Assembly: GCA_947258465.1 (NCBI GenBank)
Contig: CAMYIQ010000114.1
Location: 1 to 7,127, forward strand
Reading direction: 5' to 3'
DNA: 7,127 bases
DNA from: an uncultured Erythrobacter sp.
GTDB lineage: Bacteria; Pseudomonadota; Alphaproteobacteria; Sphingomonadales; Sphingomonadaceae
Made by a program: the position numbers and the translations under genes. Below, piece by piece: positions 1 to 5,615 of this stretch (positions are counted from its first letter, which is position 1; the number at the start of each line of letters is the position of its first letter). The notes under the pieces are model-generated. The model was not told the DNA's origin, searched no databases, and worked only from the letters and a program-made list of their open reading frames with translations.

Positions 1-1
1 G

Positions 2-1207
2 AATGGCACGCTTGCGAGCCTGCGCGCGCTGGTGGAATCCTGCCGATGCGATGTGCCCGGCGAATTGCCCCCTGCCCTGGCCTGCCTGGTCGGTCACTTC
101 GGCTACGAGACTATCGGGCTGGTGGAGAAGCTGCCCCGCCCGGCCGAAGGCGAATTGGCGCTGCCGGATATGCTTTTTGTCCGACCGACCGTTCTGCTGG
201 TTTTCGACCGCCTCAGCGACGCGCTGTTCTGCATCGCGCCGGTGTGGCGCGAAGGCTCGATCGAAAAAGCAGCGGAGCGGATCGACGAAGTTCTGCGAAA
301 GCTCGCCCGTCCGGCCGTAGTGGAAAGCGGCGCCGCGCAGCACCATCCCGAACCCGAGCTCATCTCGACCATGCCGGCGGACGATTACGAATCCATGGTG
401 CTGCAGGCCAAGGCCTATATCGAAGCCGGGGACATCTTCCAGGTCGTGCTGTCCCAGCGGTTCACGTCGCCCTTCGCGCTACCGCCCATGGCCCTTTATC
501 GGGCGCTGCGCCGGGTCAACCCGTCGCCCTTCCTGTATTTTCTCGACATGCCCGGCTTCGCGGTCGTCGGATCGAGCCCGGAAATACTCGTTCGCGTGCG
601 CGAGGGTGAGGTCACGATCCGTCCGATTGCCGGCACGCGGCCGCGCGGCGCGACGCAGGCCGAGGATCGGCTCGCCGAACAATCGCTGCTGTCCGACCCG
701 AAAGAGCGGGCGGAACACTTGATGCTGCTCGATCTGGGCCGCAACGATGTGGGCCGTGTGGCCGAGTCGGGGAGCGTGACCGTCACCGAGAGTTTCACTG
801 TCGAGCGGTACAGCCACGTCATGCATATCGTCAGCAATGTCACCGGAAGGCTCGATCCATCGCGGGATGCGATCGACGCTTTATTTGCCGGTTTTCCCGC
901 AGGCACCGTCAGCGGTGCGCCCAAGGTACGAGCGTGCGAGATCATCGCCGAGCTCGAGCCTGCAACGCGCGGCCCCTATGCTGGCGGGGTTGGATATTTC
1001 GCCCCGGATGGGTCGGTCGATAGCTGCATCGTCCTGCGCACGGCTGTCGTGAAGGACGGGACGATGCACGTTCAGGCCGGCGCGGGAATAGTCGCCGACA
1101 GCGATCCAGCCTATGAACAGCGTGAATGCGAAGCGAAAGCGAGTGCTCTGCTCGCCGCGGCAAGAGAAGCCGTTCGCCTCGCCAGAGAGCCCGGATTCGG
1201 CCAATGA
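2..1207 (+). CDS. trpE: Anthranilate synthase component I (partial, N-terminus cut by window edge)
   Basis: This is the large subunit of anthranilate synthase. It converts chorismate to anthranilate using ammonia supplied by TrpG, the first committed step of tryptophan synthesis in the cytosol. The frame is open from base 2 to the TGA at 1205-1207, giving 401 visible residues; roughly 100 N-terminal residues, including the region that usually carries the tryptophan-feedback motif, lie upstream of the window. The GTG at 32 is internal, not the start. Visible chorismate-binding signatures, in residues counted from base 2, are GHFGYE (31-36), PIAGTRPRG (208-216), a DPKERAEH…LDLGRND block (about 232-249), AGTVSGAPKVRA (300-311) and VQAGAGIVADSDP (357-369). 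These match TrpE rather than menaquinone or siderophore isochorismate synthases, and trpG, trpD and trpC follow on the same strand. The stop overlaps the next start by ATGA. Confidence 0.97.
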   Translation, partial: NGTLASLRALVESCRCDVPGELPPALACLVGHFGYETIGLVEKLPRPAEGELALPDMLFVRPTVLLVFDRLSDALFCIAPVWREGSIEKAAERIDEVLRKLARPAVVESGAAQHHPEPELISTMPADDYESMVLQAKAYIEAGDIFQVVLSQRFTSPFALPPMALYRALRRVNPSPFLYFLDMPGFAVVGSSPEILVRVREGEVTIRPIAGTRPRGATQAEDRLAEQSLLSDPKERAEHLMLLDLGRNDVGRVAESGSVTVTESFTVERYSHVMHIVSNVTGRLDPSRDAIDALFAGFPAGTVSGAPKVRACEIIAELEPATRGPYAGGVGYFAPDGSVDSCIVLRTAVVKDGTMHVQAGAGIVADSDPAYEQRECEAKASALLAAAREAVRLAREPGFGQ

Positions 1208-2043
1208 GACATTCCATCGCTGCATTGGCCCTGCTGGCGCTAACGGCCTGCGAAGCTCAGCCGGAAGGTGAGCCGGTCGCTCGCGCACGCATCGACGGGC
1301 AGCAGCCCGCCGCCACTCCCACTCCCGAACCGAGCGCGACGGCGACGCTCGCCAGCCAGGTCGAGAGCGCCTGCCGTTCGATCATTTTCGAGGACACACC
1401 GCTAACCCATTGTCTCGCAGTGCCCTCCCGCCATCGGATCGCAATGGACCTCGGGCCGGAAGGCGAAGCGCCCTATCGCAGTCTGACCGATTTCGCCCGC
1501 GCGCAGGATGCCGACACCATCGCGTTCGCGGTGAATGCGGGCATGTATGACGACGAGGGCGAGCCGATCGGCTATTTCGTTGAGGATTCGCAGCGCCTGC
1601 AGACGCTCAACACTGCCGATGGCGAGGGCAATTTCCACATGAAGCCCAATGGCGTGTTCTACGGCAGCGATGGCAAGTGGGTCGTTCGCAGCACCGACAG
1701 TTTTCTCGCGAATGTCACCGAACGCCCTGAGTTCGGCACGCAATCTGGACCGATGCTGGTGGTGGATGGCAAAATCCACCCCACAATCACGCATGACGGG
1801 CCTTCGCGCCTGATCCGCAACGCAGTCGGTGTCGACGCCAATGGCCGCGCGCATTTCGTGATCTCGAATGCCCCGATCTCTTTCGGTAAGCTGGCCCGGT
1901 TCTACAAGGACGAGCTGGACGTAAAGAATGCGCTGTTTCTCGACGGCAATGTGTCGCTGCTGTGGAACCCCGCCACCGACAGGCTCGACACCGGGGCCCC
2001 CATCGGCCCGATCGCCGTTATCAAGAAAAGGGTCTCCGAATGA
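1204..2043 (+). CDS. Predicted lipoprotein with phosphodiester glycosidase (NAGPA/DUF2233) domain
   Basis: The product is 279 residues. I place the start at the ATG at 1204, which overlaps the trpE stop. From there the protein begins with a short signal peptide (MRHS then a hydrophobic run) ending in an LTAC lipobox, with the lipidated cysteine at residue 16. An in-frame start at 1126 would bury this signal inside trpE. After the cysteine comes a Pro/Thr/Ala-rich linker (about 22-50), typical of envelope lipoproteins, then a globular domain from about 57 to 276. That domain shows NAGM (111-114), GNFHMKPNGVF (142-152), SGPMLVVDGK (181-190), RNAVGV (205-210) and a C-terminal LFLDGNVS block (244-251). 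This pattern fits the phosphodiester glycosidase family (Pfam NAGPA, formerly DUF2233). The family includes the human enzyme that uncovers mannose-6-phosphate, but bacterial members are mostly uncharacterised and the substrate here is unknown. It is predicted to be membrane-anchored and periplasm-facing. Its ATGA overlaps on both sides suggest translational coupling with trpE and pip. Confidence 0.87.
   Translation: MRHSIAALALLALTACEAQPEGEPVARARIDGQQPAATPTPEPSATATLASQVESACRSIIFEDTPLTHCLAVPSRHRIAMDLGPEGEAPYRSLTDFARAQDADTIAFAVNAGMYDDEGEPIGYFVEDSQRLQTLNTADGEGNFHMKPNGVFYGSDGKWVVRSTDSFLANVTERPEFGTQSGPMLVVDGKIHPTITHDGPSRLIRNAVGVDANGRAHFVISNAPISFGKLARFYKDELDVKNALFLDGNVSLLWNPATDRLDTGAPIGPIAVIKKRVSE
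2026..2032 (+). promoter_or_regulatory. Ribosome binding site for pip
   Basis: AAAAGGG lies inside the end of the lipoprotein gene, 7 nt upstream of the ATG at 2040. It supports that start over the in-frame ATG at 1962 and suggests that pip can also initiate independently of coupling. Confidence 0.5.
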
Positions 2044-3002
2044 CCGAACCCCGCCGCACGCTCTATCCCGAGATCGAACCTTACCAGACCGGCATGCTCG
2101 ATGTCGGCGAAGGCCACTCGCTATATTGGGAGCGGGTCGGCACCAGGGGCGCGAAGCCTGCAGTGTTCCTCCACGGAGGTCCGGGTGGCGGCATGGCGCC
2201 CGATCATCGCAGACAGTGGGATCCCGATCTCTACGATGTGCTGCTGTTCGATCAGCGCGGCTGCGGAAAATCGCTACCTTTCGCCGAAATCGAAAACAAC
2301 GACACTTGGCAAATCGTCGACGACATCGAGCGACTGCGCGAGATGTGCGGCCACGACACATGGCAGGTCTTCGGTGGCAGTTGGGGGTCGACGCTCGCGC
2401 TTGCCTATGCCCAGAAATATCCGAACCGGGTGAGCGAACTGGTTCTACGAGGCGTTTTTCTTGCGCGGGAGCGGGAGAAGACCTGGCTCTACGGCTACGG
2501 CGCGAGCGAGATCATGGCCGAACAGTGGGACCAGTTCATCGATCTCATTCCCGAGCAGGAACGCGGCGATCTGGTGCGCGCCTATTACAACCGCCTGACC
2601 AGCGAGGACGAGGCGACGCGGCTTGCCGCGGCGCGCGAATGGTCTCTGTGGGAAGGCCATGTCGCCACGCTGTTGCCGAACGAATCCCTGCTGGAAAGCT
2701 TCGGCGATCCGGCCAAGGCCGTCCCCTTCGCGCGTATCTGCGCCAAGTTCTTCCTCGAGGGATTCTTCCTCGAAGAAAACGAATTGCTCGACAATGTCGG
2801 CCAGATCGCCGGTATTCCCGGTATCATCGTGCAGGGCCGCCACGACATCTGCACTCCGCCAAGCGCCGCCTGGGCGCTGAAAAAGGCTTGGCCCGAAGCC
2901 GAGCTGTGGATGATCGACGACGCTGGACATAGCGCGAGCGAACCCGGCATCGTCGACGGTCTGGTACGGGCTACCGACCGGCTGGCCGGGAAGCGGGCGT
3001 GA
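2040..3002 (+). CDS. pip: Proline iminopeptidase (prolyl aminopeptidase, S33 family)
   Basis: This cytosolic alpha/beta-hydrolase releases N-terminal proline from peptides. The product is 320 residues, the usual family length, with no signal peptide. The ATG at 2040 is chosen for its AAAAGGG site and because the conserved N-terminus (LYPEIEPY…GMLDVG) begins right after it. Visible elements are the oxyanion motif HGGPGG (45-50), DQRGCGKS (71-78), the nucleophile elbow GGSWGS with Ser114, GRHD with the catalytic Asp269, and AGHS with the catalytic His297. These positions are one residue off the Serratia marcescens enzyme triad as I recall it. A WEGH motif gives Glu205, the equivalent of a substrate-amino-group-binding Glu in Serratia. 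The usual ARIENHYF motif reads ARICAKFF here (231-238), replacing the second recognition Glu with Cys. Specificity could therefore differ from classical Pip. The gene overlaps the lipoprotein gene by ATGA. Confidence 0.94.
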   Translation: MTEPRRTLYPEIEPYQTGMLDVGEGHSLYWERVGTRGAKPAVFLHGGPGGGMAPDHRRQWDPDLYDVLLFDQRGCGKSLPFAEIENNDTWQIVDDIERLREMCGHDTWQVFGGSWGSTLALAYAQKYPNRVSELVLRGVFLAREREKTWLYGYGASEIMAEQWDQFIDLIPEQERGDLVRAYYNRLTSEDEATRLAAAREWSLWEGHVATLLPNESLLESFGDPAKAVPFARICAKFFLEGFFLEENELLDNVGQIAGIPGIIVQGRHDICTPPSAAWALKKAWPEAELWMIDDAGHSASEPGIVDGLVRATDRLAGKRA

Positions 3003-3016
3003 CGTCACGCTGACGT
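3000..3016 (+). repeat. TGACGTCA palindrome plus TGACGT direct repeat
   Basis: A perfect 8-bp palindrome, TGACGTCA (3000-3007), begins on the pip stop codon. TGACGT recurs at 3011-3016, 11 bp downstream of the first copy, about one helical turn. It could be an operator for trpGDC or chance; nothing else in the window tells which. Confidence 0.3.
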
Positions 3017-3029
3017 TTCGCGTCTCGCA

Positions 3030-3048
3030 GCTTTCCTTGCTTGAAAGC
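3030..3048 (+). other. Small inverted repeat in the pip-trpG gap
   Basis: GCTTTC (3030-3035) and GAAAGC (3043-3048) form a perfect 6-bp stem around a 7-nt loop, 29 nt upstream of the trpG start. No T-run follows, so it is not a standard intrinsic terminator. The 75-nt gap (3003-3077) is the only sizeable break in the trp cluster, and the loop carries TTGCTTGA, an octamer that recurs in the lexA promoter. A weak internal promoter or an mRNA structure affecting trpG translation are both possible. I see no convincing -10 element. Confidence 0.3.
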
Positions 3049-3077
3049 CCAGCGCCAGAGCGTCATTGACGGCACAC

Positions 3078-3692
3078 ATGACCGACAGCCGCGCCATTCT
3101 CGTAATCGACAATTACGATAGCTTCACCTTCAACCTCGTCCATTACCTCACGGAAATGGGCGCCGATGTCGAAGTGCTGCGCAATGACGCCATTTCGGCG
3201 CGCGAGGCCTTGGCGGCAGGCCATGCGGGTTATCTGATCTCGCCCGGTCCCTGCACGCCGAACGAGGCGGGGGTCAGCCTCGACCTGGTGACGGCCTGTG
3301 CCGATGCGGGCAAGCCTCTGCTCGGCGTGTGTCTCGGCCATCAGGCAATCGGCCAGCATTTCGGTGGGCGCGTGGTGCGCGGCGGGCTGATGCATGGAAA
3401 GACGTCGCCGGTAACGCATGATTCCAGCGGAGTCTTCGTGGGCCTTCCCTCGCCGTTTGCCGCAACCCGCTATCACTCGCTGGTGGTCGAAGATACTCCC
3501 GACTGTCTTGCAATCAACGCCAACAGCGAAACACCGGGCCTCGACGGCAGCAGTGTAATGGGCTTCCGCCACCGTGAGCTGCCGATCCACGGCGTTCAGT
3601 TCCACCCCGAAAGCATTGCCACCGAATACGGCCACGCGCTGCTTGCCAACTTCCTCGAAATCTGCGGTATCGCCGCCAAGGTCCCGGCATGA
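3078..3692 (+). CDS. trpG: Anthranilate synthase component II (glutamine amidotransferase)
   Basis: This is a class I glutamine amidotransferase that hydrolyses glutamine and channels ammonia to TrpE. The product is 204 residues, the normal length for a free-standing TrpG; it is not fused to TrpD as in E. coli. Visible motifs are DNYDSFTFNL (11-20), SPGPCTPNEAG (55-65), the nucleophile motif LLGVCLGHQAIG with Cys85, and the HPES motif with His176 and Glu178 completing the triad. I chose the ATG at 3078, placing three residues before the conserved RAILVIDNYD start; a TTG at 3066 in the same frame would add four residues. Neither has a clear Shine-Dalgarno site. The stop overlaps trpD by ATGA. 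In many bacteria TrpG also serves as PabA for folate synthesis; that cannot be judged here, although its closest neighbours are trpD and trpC. Confidence 0.96.
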   Translation: MTDSRAILVIDNYDSFTFNLVHYLTEMGADVEVLRNDAISAREALAAGHAGYLISPGPCTPNEAGVSLDLVTACADAGKPLLGVCLGHQAIGQHFGGRVVRGGLMHGKTSPVTHDSSGVFVGLPSPFAATRYHSLVVEDTPDCLAINANSETPGLDGSSVMGFRHRELPIHGVQFHPESIATEYGHALLANFLEICGIAAKVPA

Positions 3693-4681
3693 AACGACTT
3701 CCCGACGCAAAGCAGCACCTTGGCGAGAAGGAGTCCGAAGAGGTCTTCGGCTGGATTCTCGATGGCGAGACGTCCGACGAGGACGTTGCCCGCTTTCTCA
3801 TAGACATGTCGGCGCGCAGCGAAACGGCCGAGGAAATCGCCGGGGCGGCCCGCGCGCTTCGGACCCGGCTGATTCCGGTCGAAGCCCCCGAAGGCACAGT
3901 CGATTGCTGCGGTACCGGGGGCGATGGGCATCATACGCTCAACGTGTCGACAGCAGTGAGTCTGGTCGTCGCGGCATGCGGCATTCCGGTGGCAAAGCAC
4001 GGGAACCGTGCGGCGAGCAGCAAATCGGGCGCGGCGGATACGCTCGAAGTGCTTGGTCTCGACATGGAAGCTGCGGGAAAAAGCGCAGAGAAAACATTGG
4101 CGGAACTCGGGATTTGTTTCCTCTTCGCCAAGAACCATCACCCGGCGATGGGTCGCATTCAGCCCATTCGCCAGAAGCTGGGTGTGCGGACCATTTTCAA
4201 CCTGATGGGGCCATTGTCGAACCCCGCCGGGGTACGGCGGCAACTGATCGGCATCGCCCGTCCCGCTTACGTCCCCATCTATGCCGCCGCCAAGGCCAAG
4301 CTGGGGACCGAACGGACCTTCATCGCCTCGGGTGACGAAGGGCTCGACGAACTGAGCCTGGCTGGCGGGAACGAACTGGCCGACGTGACGGGCAATGATT
4401 TCGAGATGCGCCGGGTCGTCGCGGTGCAGGCCAACCTGCCCCATTCGCCCGTCGAAGCCATCCGCGGGGGCGATCCGGAACATAATGCACGGGCGCTGGA
4501 GGCTCTTCTGACCGGGACCCCCGGCCCCTATCGCGATGCGGTGTTGTTCAATGCCGCCGCGACGCTCATCGTTGCCGGGCGGACCGACGACTGGACCGAA
4601 GGCGCGGAAATCGCCGCCGAAGCGCTGGATTCGGGCAAGGCCAAGGCGCTGCTCGAAAAATGGATCGCAATGGCCACCTGA
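3689..4681 (+). CDS. trpD: Anthranilate phosphoribosyltransferase
   Basis: This cytosolic enzyme joins anthranilate and PRPP to give phosphoribosylanthranilate, the second step of the pathway. The product is 330 residues, typical for the family. An N-terminal helical domain (about 1-70) is followed by the PRPP-binding loop CGTGGDG (74-80), NVSTA (85-89), the KHGNRAASSKSG block (103-114), the anthranilate-contacting NHHPAMGRIQPIRQKLGVRT region (about 149-168) and NLMGPLSNP (171-179). All expected signature residues appear intact. The ATG at 3689 overlaps the trpG stop and has AAGG (3678-3681) 7 nt upstream. The stop codon is one base away from the trpC start, so TrpG, TrpD and TrpC are probably made from one message with coupled translation. 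A 431-codon open frame on the opposite strand is a GC-driven shadow. Confidence 0.97.
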   Translation: MKRLPDAKQHLGEKESEEVFGWILDGETSDEDVARFLIDMSARSETAEEIAGAARALRTRLIPVEAPEGTVDCCGTGGDGHHTLNVSTAVSLVVAACGIPVAKHGNRAASSKSGAADTLEVLGLDMEAAGKSAEKTLAELGICFLFAKNHHPAMGRIQPIRQKLGVRTIFNLMGPLSNPAGVRRQLIGIARPAYVPIYAAAKAKLGTERTFIASGDEGLDELSLAGGNELADVTGNDFEMRRVVAVQANLPHSPVEAIRGGDPEHNARALEALLTGTPGPYRDAVLFNAAATLIVAGRTDDWTEGAEIAAEALDSGKAKALLEKWIAMAT

Positions 4682-4682
4682 C

Positions 4683-5468
4683 ATGAACAAGCTTGAGGAA
4701 ATCTGTGCCACCAAGCGCGAAGAAGTCGCTGCGCGCAAGCGAGCCCGCTCACGTGCCGATCTCGACGCGGCGGCGCATGGGCAATCGGCACCTCGGGGCT
4801 TTCGCACGGCTCTTGCCCGCGCGCAGCAAAACAGGTTCGGCCTGATTGCGGAAATCAAGAAAGCATCACCTTCCAAGGGCCTGATCCGCAAAGACTTTCG
4901 ACCCGCCGATCATGCGCGTGCCTATGCCGCGGGCGGGGCTGCCTGCCTGTCGGTGTTGACCGATGCGCCCTATTTTCAGGGTCACGAGGATTACCTCGTC
5001 GAAGCGCGCGCAGCGTGCAGCCTGCCGGTCCTGCGCAAGGATTTCCTGGTCGATACCTGGCAAGTCGCCGAGGCCCGCGCGATCGGTGCCGATGCAATTC
5101 TGATCATCGTCGCCGCGCTGGACGACGGTGCCATGGGTGAAATCGAGGCAGCGGCATTCGAATACGGGATGGACGTGCTGGTCGAAGTCCATGATCGCGC
5201 CGAAATGGAACGCGCCGCGCGGTTGAAATCGCGGTTGATCGGCGTGAACAATCGCGACCTCAAAACCTTCGATACCGATCTTGCGACAACCGAAACGCTC
5301 GCTGCCCACGCCCCGGAAGGTGCCCTGTTGGTCGGTGAAAGCGGGATCTCGGCTCATTCCGATTGCGCCCGCCTCGCCCGTTCTGGCGTGCGCAGCTTCC
5401 TTGTCGGAGAAAGCCTGATGCGGCAGCCCGATGTCGAAGCAGCAACCCGGGCGCTGCTTGTCGGCTGA
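4683..5468 (+). CDS. trpC: Indole-3-glycerol phosphate synthase
   Basis: This cytosolic TIM-barrel enzyme closes the indole ring, converting carboxyphenylamino-deoxyribulose phosphate to indole-3-glycerol phosphate. The product is 261 residues, a monofunctional TrpC with no fused TrpF domain. The active-site motifs are present: IAEIKKASPSKG (55-66, with Glu57 and Lys59), LRKDF (117-121, with Lys119), VEVH (167-170, with Glu168), GVNNRDLKTF (187-196, with Asn189 and Arg191), VGESGI (217-222) and the phosphate-binding VGES (241-244). These line up with the catalytic residues known for Sulfolobus IGPS. I use the ATG at 4683, one base after the trpD stop. The longer frame back to 4536 lies inside trpD and carries no family sequence. 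There is no strong Shine-Dalgarno site, consistent with coupling. It is the last gene of the cluster in this window, and no clear intrinsic terminator follows it. Confidence 0.97.
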   Translation: MNKLEEICATKREEVAARKRARSRADLDAAAHGQSAPRGFRTALARAQQNRFGLIAEIKKASPSKGLIRKDFRPADHARAYAAGGAACLSVLTDAPYFQGHEDYLVEARAACSLPVLRKDFLVDTWQVAEARAIGADAILIIVAALDDGAMGEIEAAAFEYGMDVLVEVHDRAEMERAARLKSRLIGVNNRDLKTFDTDLATTETLAAHAPEGALLVGESGISAHSDCARLARSGVRSFLVGESLMRQPDVEAATRALLVG

Positions 5469-5492
5469 AACGGCAGGCGGAGGGCAAAGGGT

Positions 5493-5504
5493 GAACGTCT
5501 GTTC
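5493..5504 (+). promoter_or_regulatory. GAAC-N4-GTTC palindrome (Gram-positive-type SOS box look-alike)
   Basis: GAACGTCTGTTC lies 24 nt after the trpC stop and 112 nt before lexA. The GAAC-N4-GTTC core is that of the Bacillus-type LexA operator, whereas alphaproteobacterial LexA normally recognises GTTC-N7-GTTC. It could be a second LexA site, another regulator's site, or chance. The predicted lexA promoter starts 32 nt downstream, so any repression from here would not be by simple promoter occlusion. Confidence 0.35.
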
Positions 5505-5536
5505 CGGCGCAACTTGCTCCAAACCGGTGCTATTGC

Positions 5537-5565
5537 TTGACTTCTCGAAACAGGTTGCTTACTTG
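5537..5565 (+). promoter_or_regulatory. Predicted lexA promoter (-35 TTGACT, -10 TACTTG)
   Basis: TTGACT (5537-5542) is a good -35 match. After a 17-bp spacer, TACTTG (5560-5565) is a moderate -10 match, reasonable for a high-GC alphaproteobacterium. The LexA box begins at the last base of this -10, which fits an autoregulated promoter. TTGCTT occurs twice here, at 5533-5538 and 5555-5560, 22 bp apart. Confidence 0.55.
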
Positions 5566-5579
5566 TTCCGCATTCGTTC
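5565..5579 (+). promoter_or_regulatory. LexA (SOS) box, GTTC-N7-GTTC
   Basis: GTTC (5565-5568), a 7-nt spacer CGCATTC, and GTTC (5576-5579) form an exact match to the direct-repeat operator known for alphaproteobacterial LexA. It sits 36 nt upstream of the lexA start and just downstream of the predicted -10, the expected place for LexA to repress its own transcription. Confidence 0.88.
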
Positions 5580-5593
5580 ACGCGCTTGTGAAC
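5576..5593 (+). repeat. Inverted repeat GTTCAC-N6-GTGAAC overlapping the LexA box
   Basis: GTTCAC (5576-5581) and GTGAAC (5588-5593) are perfect 6-bp inverted arms around GCGCTT. The left arm contains the second half-site of the LexA box. In RNA it would form a small hairpin in the lexA 5' leader, ending 9 nt before the Shine-Dalgarno site; in DNA it could be an extra LexA half-site pair. No T-run follows, so it is not a terminator. Confidence 0.45.
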
Positions 5594-5602
5594 AGGCGAC
5601 AC

Positions 5603-5607
5603 GGGAG
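5603..5607 (+). promoter_or_regulatory. Ribosome binding site for lexA
   Basis: GGGAG lies 8 nt upstream of the ATG at 5616. It is the clearest Shine-Dalgarno site in the window and fixes the lexA start. Confidence 0.7.
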
Positions 5608-5615
5608 CTCGCACC

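Noticed and set aside
1126..1203. Longer start for the lipoprotein at 1126
   Set aside because: It would add 26 Arg/Ser-rich residues inside trpE and bury the lipoprotein signal; the ATG at 1204 places the lipobox cysteine at residue 16.
1402..2361. 319-codon open frame on the minus strand across the lipoprotein and pip genes
   Set aside because: It is Arg- and His-rich and low in complexity, antisense to two genes with clear motifs and coupled starts.
1928..2932. 334-codon plus-strand frame overlapping pip in another frame
   Set aside because: It is extremely Arg-rich, has no recognisable domain, and is out of frame with a pip gene carrying an intact catalytic triad.
3030..3048. Intrinsic terminator after pip
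   Set aside because: The stem is only 6 bp and no T-run follows it.
3596..4891. 431-codon open frame on the minus strand across trpD
   Set aside because: It is fully antisense to a well-supported trpD and the start of trpC, its translation resembles no family I recognise, and long antisense frames are expected in high-GC DNA with GC-rich third codon positions.
5469..5530. Intrinsic terminator after trpC
   Set aside because: I could find no GC-rich stem followed by T residues; the only palindrome here is the short GAAC-N4-GTTC element.
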